Shown here piece after piece: positions 21,500 through 31,810 of a stretch of 64,000 nucleotides of DNA. The position numbers and the translations under genes are program-made. The notes under the pieces were generated by a model. The model was not told the DNA's origin. It did no database searches and was given only the letters and a program-made list of their open reading frames with translations. The stretch is from assembly GCF_030253575.1 (NCBI RefSeq), contig NC_080559.1, positions 33,289,501 through 33,353,500 on the forward strand, read 5' to 3'. This stretch comes from Rhododendron vialii (Eukaryota > Streptophyta > Magnoliopsida > Ericales > Ericaceae). How positions within the stretch are numbered: position 1 is the first letter of the stretch; each line of letters opens with the position of its first letter.

Positions 21500-22890
21500 C
21501 CCAGCTTAGGTAGCTGCTCGTCGGTAGGTCCCTCGGTAGGCATGTTTCAATTAACAATTTTGGGCAACAAGTTATGGCATTTTAGCTCGTGCTCCATGGT
21601 AAGTAACAATTTATTGATTAGTAAAAATAACTTGACATTTTTCAACAATTTTTTATGCATTTGTCAACACAAAATTATTTTTCAAAAACTCATTGTCTAC
21701 CGGAAACACTGTCCTCCTCCTCCTCTTAGGTTGTCTTTAGAAAAGTACATTTTCTGGTAATGAACAGTACAAAAAGTAACATCCGTTCCACTTTTGCTGC
21801 AAAGTTCATCTTTTTTTAAAAAGGGAATTGTTGTACTGACCATATTGTCTTTCCACTCCACCGTAGTTTGGGTTGCCCACAAAATGGGGGATGGCAGTAT
21901 TGTCATTTCAAGTTGGAGGCTGTGAGGAACAAAGCCCAAAACGTTGTCGTTTTGGTCAAACATTTTTAAAAAATAGGAAGTTTCACAAATCTGGAACAAG
22001 CTTTGTTTTTGAAAAAAAAAAGTGCTTTTTCCAAAACTGGAACAGGCTAATCACAAAAAATCAAAACTGAACCCTTTCGACAAACCGAAATCAAAATTTT
22101 GATTTATTCAGTTGAAGCCTAATGTTTCAGCCAGATACTACCAATTACTACTATTATTGACCGGAGCAAAAATTAGTCGGGCTGGTTAAATGTGCATAAC
22201 TCCATCCGTTGGTTTTCAGAGAAGAATTCTGATGGTATTTCAGTCCGAGCAGTCGGTTTCGATATGTGAACAAACTATGCCTCGCCCGTGCCTAAAAGCA
22301 AGTCCAAACATAGTTTTTGAAAATCTAAAGAAAATTTGGGTAGTGAGTCCCAGAATTTTTTGGATCCACCCATTACATTGACTTGGTACCAATCCAATTT
22401 GTGGAATAGAAATATGGGTGTCGACAAGGGGTTTCAATTTTGAGCAGGGAGAGATGAAGGATCCTATAATCAATTGAATCACAAAATCGAAACTAAATCT
22501 CGGAGGAGGACGGTTGTGAGCGAGATATTTTGCAAAACCCTAGTAATATAGATTGAAAGCAGGTCAGAGATCAAACGGAGCAGTTTACAAGTCAAGGAAA
22601 GAGGAAGACAGGAAGACCGATGGATCTTCTGAATCTGGCGCCATTCTTTGCCCAACGTTGTCCCCATTACTGGTTGGCACGATCGAAGGGGTTTCATGAG
22701 GGAAACTAGTTCGACTGTGAGAAGATGCTGCATCTCACTACAATCTCTTGAGAGACGGAAGTTAGGGCAGAAAGATCCCTTCTCCAACTCCAACTCTCCT
22801 TTTTCCGGTCAGTACAATCTCTTGAGAGATTCCTTGCCTAGCAAGTTGATTACCAGGTGATATTTTTTTTTTGGATCATCGATTGCTTGG
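21500..22890. other. Intergenic, no gene recognised
   Basis: Contains scattered fragments similar to the TTCTGGAA MITE family (about 21960-22050) and open frames without family resemblance. No splice-linked coding series is visible. Confidence 0.4.
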
Positions 22891-23076
22891 TACTCCTTCT
22901 GTCTTAAAAATGATAGTCGCTTATGTAGACGGGCAATTTCGGATCTCCGTTTATAATGAACTAATTGAGATCTTTAATTTGGTGTGACAAGAATCATGTA
23001 CGAAAGCACTTTAGTTTTATTTTGAAAATTGTACGTCTTTTCGTGGGGACTATCATATTGGAATGGAGGAGGAGTA
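22891..23076. mobile_element. Stowaway (Tc1/mariner) MITE
   Basis: Begins TACTCCTTCTGTCTTAAAAATG and ends CATATTGGAATGGAGGAGGAGTA, the diverged form of the plant Stowaway terminus CTCCCTCCGT, flanked by the TA dinucleotide. It is 186 bp and non-coding. Confidence 0.8.
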
Positions 23077-23283
23077 ATATTGATCATTCAATTTCCTCTT
23101 TGCCCAATTAGGAACCAAAGGCCCCACCTAGTTGCAATCTCAACCCAAGCTCGTGGCTTGGACCAAATGCAAGCTCCAATATTTATCATTACTTTAGACA
23201 AAACACGAACATCCCATTATTATATCATAAACCAACATTTGAAGCTGCTCTAGCAAGATCATGAGCAGCTTTTATTCAGAAGT

Positions 23284-24840
23284 TTAACATACAACAACTT
23301 TATTAGTAGAACATAAAGGAAAGGAAAGGAAAGGAAATAAAACAAAGGATCGGCTGGATAAACGGGCAAGCTTCACTCGGGCAGTTGTTGTAGCAGTATT
23401 GATGGACCACCCCCTACTGGGAATAACACCATTTCTTTGGACGCCATGTAAATTTCGTAAGCTTAGATCCCTGGACCACTTTCCATTTCGTTGGACACCA
23501 TGCTCTGCAACTCCTGAAACGAGTATCAAGCTCCAAGTAGCACAATAAGTGGATGCAACACGTATAAACTGAGGGGGCATAAATGGGGATATGTATGCAC
23601 CCATCACACCCCTCATTTTACACTTTGCTAGTCCCTAGCAAAACAAGTAAAAAACAGGAAAAATAAAGCAACAAACTAGGGATGTCTTTTAAACCCACGG
23701 TAGCCCCCGTAGGACGAGTGCAGTATTGTGAGGGATTCAATGGTGATTACCCACGAAACACTAAGGGATTAGATACTCAAGCACAACCCAAACTCAATCA
23801 ATGGAAAGTTAAGGTGACAAGTAAACATGCAGCACAAGATAAAAGGCAAGGTATTTCATTCATAACCGAAGTTAAACAAGTGAACCATTCAACTCAAGTT
23901 AGCACAATAACTATTCCTCCCACATATATTCGGATAGTGAAAAATCACAAGGCAAGAGTGCAAGTGAAAGACTCCACAAAAATATTCATTAACCTCGAAA
24001 ATAGTGCACACATCCTCAATGCCTCTAACACTTGTCACAAATGCTCAAATCACAACCAAATCCCTTCCCTTTATTTCAATGCATATATTTTTTTTTTCTT
24101 TTTTTTGGTGGTTGTGCAATGCCAAGGTCCCTTAAGCTTTCTAATTGACCCTTGTAACGAGCTTTAGGTCAGTGACACCCAAACCAGATGGTCTTAGGGC
24201 ACTAGGTGCAGAGAACACCCCAACGGACTTAATCACCCGAGTCAAAAAGGCTACGAACCCAAGCTAACCACGCGTAACAATTTCGAGACGCTCCACCGTT
24301 TGACGCGAACACTCACTGCTTACTGAGGCAAGAGGCCCGGTTACTAAGTGAAAAGCCCGAAAAGCATGCATTTTATTAATTTTTGTAATTTTTTTTTGGG
24401 GAAAAAGGGGATCAATCTTTTCTATGAGACATTGGACTCATACCGAGGCACCAACAATATGCGTACACGATTCGAAGTCAAATTCACATCCAAGTGTGTC
24501 GGTGCTCGTGCAAAGGTCAAAGCTCAAGTGATGAGGCAATATCCAAACATAAGTGAGACGAACAATTCAAGTACCCCCAATCAATGCAATGTTCATGTGT
24601 TTAATTCCAGCAATGAAGTCATATCAAGACTCCAACTTGTGCAACAGTCAACCTAGCATCTATCGGAACCATCAACCAAGCCTAAAGTCACTATCAAGCA
24701 TCCAAATCCCTCTTTTCGGCTTTTTTAAATTTCCAATTTCCTTTTTTTTTTCTTTTATAACGGAACAATAAAAAAGACTCAACAATCCAAATTGATCCCC
24801 ACCCCCAACTTAAACTAGACAATGCCCTCATTGGCTATTA
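23284..24840 (-). mobile_element. Ty3/gypsy (Athila-like) 3' remnant
   Basis: On the minus strand, the block GAGGGCATTGTCTAGTTTAAG followed by TTGGGGGTGGGGATC is the characteristic sequence just past pol in Athila/Tat-type elements. Downstream, the minus strand continues through non-coding sequence into LTR-like sequence ending near 23284. No protease, RT or integrase is left here. The upstream part of the original element is replaced by the caulimovirid sequence, so this is a truncated, chimeric fragment. The boundary coordinates are approximate. Confidence 0.6.
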
Positions 24841-25087
24841 ACAATAATAGGGCAAGCCAAGTACAAGAAAGAAGGAAAGAGAACACCTCAGGAGTGGACG
24901 ATGACAAGCATAAGAAGGATATGGGGATGAAGAACATCCCCCAACATAAACCAGAGCAACCTGCACGTCTGACACAAAAACAAAGCAGAACAAAAAGAAC
25001 ACACAACGGAAAAAAAAAAAAAATACTACGAAAGGACAAACAAAATTAACAGTAATTAGAAAAAACAGAAAACAAAACAAAAGATGA

Positions 25088-28000
25088 TTAAACAAAATAT
25101 GTATGAGAGAACGTATTAACCTCACAAATTTCTCTAGTTGGACTATCAGCAATAGAATTTGACGTACCTTGAATCCATTCAATGTCGAAATCAAATTGGC
25201 TGAACCATTGTTGCCATCTGAGGATTCTTGTTTGACTAAGGATATCCAAGTTATTCTTTTGCATAATATCCTTGAATACCTTGCAATTTGTTCGTAATAA
25301 GAACTTCTTTGGAGTAAGGAAAATTTTTAATTTGTTCATAGCCTTCGTGGCTGCAAGAATTTCTTTGTGATATGTTGGATAATTCTTTTCTCCTCCTTTA
25401 AAGGTTCCTGAGCAATACTTGCTTAGCATCTCGAATTCTTTCTTCTTCACTGGTGTCGCTTTTTCCCAATTGCTCCAATCTTCAGAGGTAGTGCATACTA
25501 GTTTTAATATTCCTCCCCAACTGTCATTGCTAGCATCTGTTTCTAATATCATGAAATGATGTGACTGTGGTAATTGGATTTTTGGAAGTTGCTGTACTTC
25601 TTCTTTTATGCCTTTTATCCAATCGATCATTTCATTGGTCCATTCGAATTGTACTCCCTTTTTAAGAAGTTTCTGAACTGGCTCTCTCTTCTGGGCATGA
25701 TTCTTTATAAAACTTTCAGCATAAGTAAGACATACAAGCAATCGTTGTAATTGAACTTTGTCTTTGATGACATTTGGGAAATCTGCAATCTTTGCTAGTA
25801 CATGCGGTTGCAAAACTATCTTTCCTTCATTAATCGTTAATCCAAGAAAATCAATTTGTTGCTTAAACATTTCTATTTTCTTTGTTGAAATGTTTATTCC
25901 ATTTGCTTGACATACTTCTCCAAATTCCTTAAGGTGGTTTAAGTGGTCTACTTGATTTTCACTAAAGATAATTATATCATCTATATAGACTCTAATAAAG
26001 TGATCATATTGAGGACTAAAGATTTTATCCATATATCTTTGGAAAACACTAGATGCATATTTGTACCCTATTGGCATTACCTTCCATGTATAAATTCCTA
26101 ATGGTGTACTAAAAGCAAAGTATTTTGCACATTTAGGATCCATTTTAATTTGATAAAATCCACTTTTAGCATGAAAAGTTGAGAACACAGAGCCTTTACT
26201 AATTTCTGTAATTAAAGCATCTTTATTTGGTATAGGATATTTATCAGGTTTAATCATATCATTTATAGTCTTATAATTTATTACCAATCTTGGTTTTCCT
26301 CGTTTTTGACCTTCATTATTATTATTAACGTAAAAAGCTGATGATACATATTCATTAGTTTCAGGTGCTGCTTCTTGTATTAGTCCCATACCTTTCCATT
26401 CATCTAAATTTTCTTTTAGTTGCTTCCTATGTTTTTCATTCATTGGTATAGGTTTGTGATGAAAAGGTTTGATCTTTTCATTGGGTTCACATGTCATATA
26501 TGTTTGATGTTTTTCCCAAAAGGCTTGCGGATTCAACGCTGCACAAATAGTTACTAACCATTCTTTTATCTCTACTGCCACTGTGTCTAGCACATCAATC
26601 TGATCATTTGCTTCGGTATGTACTATTGCCTCAGCCTTTCTAGGAAATGTTACAATATCTCCATAGTAGTTTAGTTGCACATGTGTCTTAGTTTGTCTAT
26701 ATTCTTCAAACATTTCTAAAATATTATTTCCTATAATTATATCGATTGAATGAGTTTTAAGCTCGTACAATTGAACGGGTATTGAGATGTTTTCCGATAA
26801 TATCATTTCTACATTTGCTACGTTTTCTACATCGTTCACTTGGTTTGATACACTTCTTAGTGTAATAGGCATTCCTTTCTTCCAAGCTGATTCTGGAAAT
26901 AGCCATCTTTTAGCCACACTGATTGTTGCTCCTGTATCTATCATACAGTCTATTGTGACAGTTTTTCCTTTTACTAGGAATGGTACTGTTATTATGACTG
27001 CCTTTTTCTTAGGTAAGTTAAGTGTTTTATTCATCTGTTCTTGATCTAGAGAAAAGATGGTGTTTATTATGGAACTATATTCATCATCTTCCTCGTCTTC
27101 TCCTGTTAAATAGACTTGTTCGTCTTCAGATGAGTAGTGTGAGGATAATCCTTCGTTCATATATATCATAGAGTTTGAACTAGTAGAGTGTTGACTAGAA
27201 GGGCTTGAACAGCTTGAAGTTTCATGGTAGTAAAGATCATTATCACTAAGGCTTCTAATATGCACGTTTAGGTGTAAAATGCCCGGCCCCCTATCACCGT
27301 GATTCCATATCGAAGGTGAAGTGATGATGGTAAAAGCATCTTCATCGGATGGAGGTCCAGGAGGAATATGATGTTCGTTATTTTCGCGTTCATCATAAGC
27401 ATCTGGTGGTGTTTGCATACGCTTTATACGTCTTCTTCTAATTGGCGGTGCGTGGAACATCCCCGTTGGCAAAATCCACATTTGTACTTGACCATTAACA
27501 GTTACTACTCTTCTTTGTAGAGGTTTTAGTATCTTTCCAGTATTTCTGTCTATACGAAGTTGTACATTTGCTTGTACTGGAATGCTTGCATCAACCTCAG
27601 GTATCATTATATAGTCGTTTAGATTTGGTGGTATAGGTAGCATAGGACCAGATATATAGAATGGAGTTCCTAATAATGGTGGATTATATCCTACTATATG
27701 TACTATCCCCGCTACTCCATCACTTTGAATATTTATTGCTGTTTGTGTGTTTGTTCGTAGGCTGTTATCCGGGAATACTATGTAACCATTGTTATCTATA
27801 CGTATTGCTTGTGCAGGTTCTCCTATAATGTCTGAATCTATAAATATTGCTGATACATAGCTTGTAGTCGTTGCTATTGGATCTCTTAATACTAGAACGT
27901 TTTGTTCTGTTTTATATTCTCTTCCCATATATGGATCATCTGGTAACCTTCCTAATGCTGTTAGTACCACATTTCTATATATTGAGTTTTCAGCGTCTAG

Positions 28001-30892
28001 AATATTAACTCTTCCATAAGCTGAAACTGTAGCTGGTGGTCCGGTTGTTATAGGTTGTCCACTTATTTCAGCAATTCCTGATGAGTTTGTTTCTACTATT
28101 GTATTGTTAGGTATTTGTATTCTTCCATACATGTCGACATTTAGGTAGGTTACTGATGATAAGGTTCCTCTTATTGGAATTCCTACCGTGGTAGCAAATG
28201 TCGTTGCTGGTGGAATGTCGATTATTAGTTCTCTTGTTGTTTGATTTGTAGTTACATGGATTGTTGTTCCTGTTAGGACAAATCCCGTTTGTGGATCTAT
28301 GTTTATATCTTCATAGGCATTAGTCTGAGTATTTAGCATTCTTATTGTTCCGGAGAATACTCCTATTGGTAGGTTTACATCTGGGATATTTGACTGTCCA
28401 GTCTCTACTCTCAGATTTCCAGGTGTGGTAGTTCGTACTATTATTCCTGGTGGAATAATTACTTCTCCTGTTGTTTCTACTCTGAATAAGTGAGATTGTC
28501 CTATGGCATTCTGATCTTGTATTCTTATCATTAGAGCCCTTTGATTTATACTAGTTGTTGGTGGTGTCAACATTCTTACTCGTCCTGTTTCATTTGTATC
28601 TATACCTGCTCCTACAGGTTTCTGTATTTCTCCTGTTTGAGTGTCTAGGGTAACATCTTGTAATTCTTGAAGTTGTCTATTAAATATAGATATCTTCCTA
28701 TATTGTCCTGGTTGCAATCTAGGCTGCGTAGATAGATTTGTACTTCTCCATATCTTAGGAGGTTCGTTTGTTGATGCTGTTATTATTGTTCCTATTGGTA
28801 CAATTATTTCTCCTGTAACAGCATCTACATTCACATATACGTAGGTATTATCTTCTCCTTTTAATATTTTTATTTCTGTGGAATATACCATATCTGAAGG
28901 TGGTCCTGTTCCCGAGTCTTCTCCATGAGGATTTGGATCTATCATTTGTGTAGGTGTTGCATTTGCCTTCAGATGTACAAGGAGTTCCCATAATCTTCTA
29001 TGTATTGTATTTGTTTTTCGTGAAGCTTCGACTAGGTGTGCAGACTGTAAGAGTCGTTGCATATCTTTTACTCGTTTTAATATTGTAGTTTCGTTTGCTG
29101 CAGTTACATCGCTAGTTAGTTGTTCTAGAGCTTTTGATATTTCGCCATTCGCACTTGCAGCTCCCTGACCAAGGTTTTCTATCATCCATCTTACGCCTCC
29201 TATGGCATCTAGTATTACTGGGTTTTCTACTCTTTCTAGTATTCTTGTTAGCTTATCTTGATTTGATCTTCCTGTAGCCGGTATAGGCACTCCAGGTTGC
29301 AGATTTAAAGGAGTTGGTGGCTTTGTTAAATCTTCTTTACCAATGGATCTATCAGATATTTGTACCATGTATTGTACAATATACATAAATCTTGGTGCGA
29401 TCTGGTTTCTAGTATTCGGTGCTCTATTTGCTTCCATTCTGTAATCTTCCCAGCTATAGGCACTTCTTTGGTTGGCTAGTACTGGCCAATCTGTTTCTTG
29501 TCCGAAGATCGTTACTAGGTTCCACATCATTAAATCTAGCATTTCTGCCATCATGTTTCCTGCTTCACTATCAGTGCTATATTTAGGTCTTCCTTGAGCA
29601 TCTGTTACCCAAAAACTGTTTCTTGTAGGGTAGTATATACCAGCTAATGGTATAGCGGATGGTGCTGTCAACCTATTTGTGGTTGGAGGTATTGTAATGT
29701 TCGAGGGTGTGTTTATTTTTGTTTGTCTGAACTGTCCAGTATAAGTTCGAGGTGGTAACGTTCCATGTTTTTCTATGAGTCTTTTTTCTTGACCTCGAAC
29801 GGTAAGTTCTATTGCATTTAGTTCTTCCTTTTCTTTCAGCTTTTCTTCTAGCTCTCTCCAATCTGGATCAAGTCTTTCCTTTCTACTTTGTATTTTGTTT
29901 GAAACTTTTGCTATAATATTTGGCTTATAATATACTGATGAAGAAATAGTCTCTTCAAGTTCTAACACAGAAATATCGTAGTCTTGCCTTACATAGGTAT
30001 CTTCATATAGTTGGTTATGTAGAACTTTGTTTGTTTGTCTTTCTTCTCTCAGTAATCTCTCGAATGTTCCTTGATTCTCATGCAGTTTTTTCTCCATTTT
30101 ACTGACATTTTCTTTTACTGTTGTAAATTGAATATTATGATTACTGGCTATATCTTCTACAGCTTTCAGAATATTTAAATTTGATGCTGCATATAATCGA
30201 TCACTTACTTTTCTAAGTCCATCATTGATTTCTACCTCAATAAGTTGTTTCACCAGTTCCAGGATATGAATTATGTTCGGTTTTGTATCGTTGTCTATAT
30301 GATGAATTATAGAGTTCCGATTATTTGTAATATGTGATGTGAGGAAATCCCTCATTTCTTTCATTTGCCGTTTTACATCATTTATCTGACTTGTAGTATT
30401 AGCAATAATTTCATTTTTTTTATTTTCTTGATGTTGTTCTAATTTAGCAATAATTTCCTTTTTGTTTTTTTCTTGATTTTCTATTAATATAGAAATAATT
30501 TCATTTTTGTTCTTTTCTTGATTTTCTTTTAATAGAGCATATTTGCGTTCTATTTCTTGAGTAATACTACAATTCATATTATCTTGATTTTGTTTCAATA
30601 GAGCATATTTGCCTTCTATTTGTTGAATAATATTACTCTGCATATTTTCTTGATGTTCTTTTAATTGAGCATATTTGTTTTGTGTTTGTTGAGTAATATG
30701 AGAAAACATATTTGTTAGGGTTGTCATGACATCGTTCATCATCCACTTATCAGTGGATGGTGGCGGGTTTTTGGAACAAAAAGTTGTCCAGTAGCTATCA
30801 AAGGTATAAAATCTTGTGGCTAGTCCACTGCAAGTTGTGGCTAGTCCACTGCAAGTTGTTTGGATAGTGTTCATCTGATAAGCATTGGCCAT
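25088..30892 (-). CDS. Endogenous Caulimoviridae-like polyprotein (PR-RT-RNase H)
   Basis: Uninterrupted frame of 1934 codons from ATG at 30892 (ACCATGG context); the frame is open 17 further codons and beyond to 30943 but without an ATG. Order of regions: coiled coil with internal repeats (about 60-310), helical region that may be capsid (about 413-643), some eight beta-rich repeats (about 680-1140), acidic Ser-rich linker (about 1150-1290), aspartic protease with DTGAT (D1319), reverse transcriptase with YIDD (1636-1639), and RNase H with D1786, E1844 and D1916. The RT/RNase H sequence is of caulimovirid type and there is no integrase. The family's motif A Asp is His at 1574 (codon 26171-26173), and an RNase H catalytic Asp is Asn at 1869 (codon 25286-25288), so both activities are probably lost. 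No CCHC zinc knuckle and no recognisable movement protein are seen. AT-rich compared with nearby host exons. Confidence 0.88.
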   Translation of the reverse strand: MANAYQMNTIQTTCSGLATTCSGLATRFYTFDSYWTTFCSKNPPPSTDKWMMNDVMTTLTNMFSHITQQTQNKYAQLKEHQENMQSNIIQQIEGKYALLKQNQDNMNCSITQEIERKYALLKENQEKNKNEIISILIENQEKNKKEIIAKLEQHQENKKNEIIANTTSQINDVKRQMKEMRDFLTSHITNNRNSIIHHIDNDTKPNIIHILELVKQLIEVEINDGLRKVSDRLYAASNLNILKAVEDIASNHNIQFTTVKENVSKMEKKLHENQGTFERLLREERQTNKVLHNQLYEDTYVRQDYDISVLELEETISSSVYYKPNIIAKVSNKIQSRKERLDPDWRELEEKLKEKEELNAIELTVRGQEKRLIEKHGTLPPRTYTGQFRQTKINTPSNITIPPTTNRLTAPSAIPLAGIYYPTRNSFWVTDAQGRPKYSTDSEAGNMMAEMLDLMMWNLVTIFGQETDWPVLANQRSAYSWEDYRMEANRAPNTRNQIAPRFMYIVQYMVQISDRSIGKEDLTKPPTPLNLQPGVPIPATGRSNQDKLTRILERVENPVILDAIGGVRWMIENLGQGAASANGEISKALEQLTSDVTAANETTILKRVKDMQRLLQSAHLVEASRKTNTIHRRLWELLVHLKANATPTQMIDPNPHGEDSGTGPPSDMVYSTEIKILKGEDNTYVYVNVDAVTGEIIVPIGTIITASTNEPPKIWRSTNLSTQPRLQPGQYRKISIFNRQLQELQDVTLDTQTGEIQKPVGAGIDTNETGRVRMLTPPTTSINQRALMIRIQDQNAIGQSHLFRVETTGEVIIPPGIIVRTTTPGNLRVETGQSNIPDVNLPIGVFSGTIRMLNTQTNAYEDINIDPQTGFVLTGTTIHVTTNQTTRELIIDIPPATTFATTVGIPIRGTLSSVTYLNVDMYGRIQIPNNTIVETNSSGIAEISGQPITTGPPATVSAYGRVNILDAENSIYRNVVLTALGRLPDDPYMGREYKTEQNVLVLRDPIATTTSYVSAIFIDSDIIGEPAQAIRIDNNGYIVFPDNSLRTNTQTAINIQSDGVAGIVHIVGYNPPLLGTPFYISGPMLPIPPNLNDYIMIPEVDASIPVQANVQLRIDRNTGKILKPLQRRVVTVNGQVQMWILPTGMFHAPPIRRRRIKRMQTPPDAYDERENNEHHIPPGPPSDEDAFTIITSPSIWNHGDRGPGILHLNVHIRSLSDNDLYYHETSSCSSPSSQHSTSSNSMIYMNEGLSSHYSSEDEQVYLTGEDEEDDEYSSIINTIFSLDQEQMNKTLNLPKKKAVIITVPFLVKGKTVTIDCMIDTGATISVAKRWLFPESAWKKGMPITLRSVSNQVNDVENVANVEMILSENISIPVQLYELKTHSIDIIIGNNILEMFEEYRQTKTHVQLNYYGDIVTFPRKAEAIVHTEANDQIDVLDTVAVEIKEWLVTICAALNPQAFWEKHQTYMTCEPNEKIKPFHHKPIPMNEKHRKQLKENLDEWKGMGLIQEAAPETNEYVSSAFYVNNNNEGQKRGKPRLVINYKTINDMIKPDKYPIPNKDALITEISKGSVFSTFHAKSGFYQIKMDPKCAKYFAFSTPLGIYTWKVMPIGYKYASSVFQRYMDKIFSPQYDHFIRVYIDDIIIFSENQVDHLNHLKEFGEVCQANGINISTKKIEMFKQQIDFLGLTINEGKIVLQPHVLAKIADFPNVIKDKVQLQRLLVCLTYAESFIKNHAQKREPVQKLLKKGVQFEWTNEMIDWIKGIKEEVQQLPKIQLPQSHHFMILETDASNDSWGGILKLVCTTSEDWSNWEKATPVKKKEFEMLSKYCSGTFKGGEKNYPTYHKEILAATKAMNKLKIFLTPKKFLLRTNCKVFKDIMQKNNLDILSQTRILRWQQWFSQFDFDIEWIQGTSNSIADSPTREICEVNTFSHTYFV

Positions 30893-31440
30893 GGTGTTGC
30901 GCTTTGCAAGTTCAGTATCTATTAAGGCTATAGATTGACTCACTGATGTATTTTTTCTAGTGTTCTTCGTTGAGAAATGAAAGCTGCTTCTGTCGTTGAA
31001 TTCTTAATGAATACTTGGTTGATGCAAATTGGTTGTGTTTTCTTATGATTTAAAAGCTCTAGTTCCTTTCCTCATAGGCTAGCAGTTTGCTTTCGGTTCC
31101 TTTTTTTGTGTTGAGGTGTGTTTCTGTAAGATTTTTCTCTGTGTGATTGTTGGGGTCGTTTAGAGTTTGTACTTAATTGATCACTATCGGTTTGCTTGTA
31201 CTATCAATTTTTTTTTTTTTTTTAAGGAAGAGTTTTCAGATTGTTTTTTGACTTTTTTTTTTAATAGGAATAGAGCAAGAAACTCCATTAAACAGCAAGT
31301 TTGTTTTTCAACTTGTTTTTCAACCTTAGGGCCTTTGATAAGTACCAATTATCATAGGAGGACTTGTGACAGTTCGAAAGTTTTATGGAACAAATAACAA
31401 TGGGGTGGATCAAGCAAGATATGAAAAGAACACATAATAG

Positions 31441-31629
31441 TACATATTAATAGCGAAAGCAATAGCAAACCGAAGTAGTAAACAACTTACGGATACTGAT
31501 CCGTCTGATCGATATGCAGTTGGACTGCTACAAGCAAAGGCCAATAGCTACGTGAATGAAGCTTTGGTTAACAAACTGCAAATTGAGGAACAGACCGACC
31601 TCCTCGTCACCGATCACACTCTTTTTTAG
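31441..31629 (+). other. ATG-less open frame opposite the caulimovirid leader
   Basis: The plus strand is open for 63 codons ending in a TAG near 31629. The last part reads like protein (DPSDRYAVGLLQAKANSYVN, then EALVNKLQIEEQTDLLV). There is no ATG and no clear splice acceptor, and I do not recognise the family. It lies antisense to the predicted leader of the viral element. It may be a captured host exon or chance. Confidence 0.25.
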
Positions 31630-31810
31630 TAGTATTTTTTCATCTTTACATAACTCTCAAACAAACTTTAGGAAAGGATAACATACTGCTAGTTCCTAAG
31701 GGAAGGAACTAGAAAAGGTGTTCTACTCCATGGTAGACATTTGTATCTTCTTCTTTCTATCTTTGAGTAGTTGGGTACTGCAGAATGCCTTTGAACTTGA
31801 ATCAACAAGG

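Noticed and set aside
23682-24167. 161-codon plus-strand frame
   Set aside because: It is antisense to the non-coding 3' part of an Athila-like remnant.
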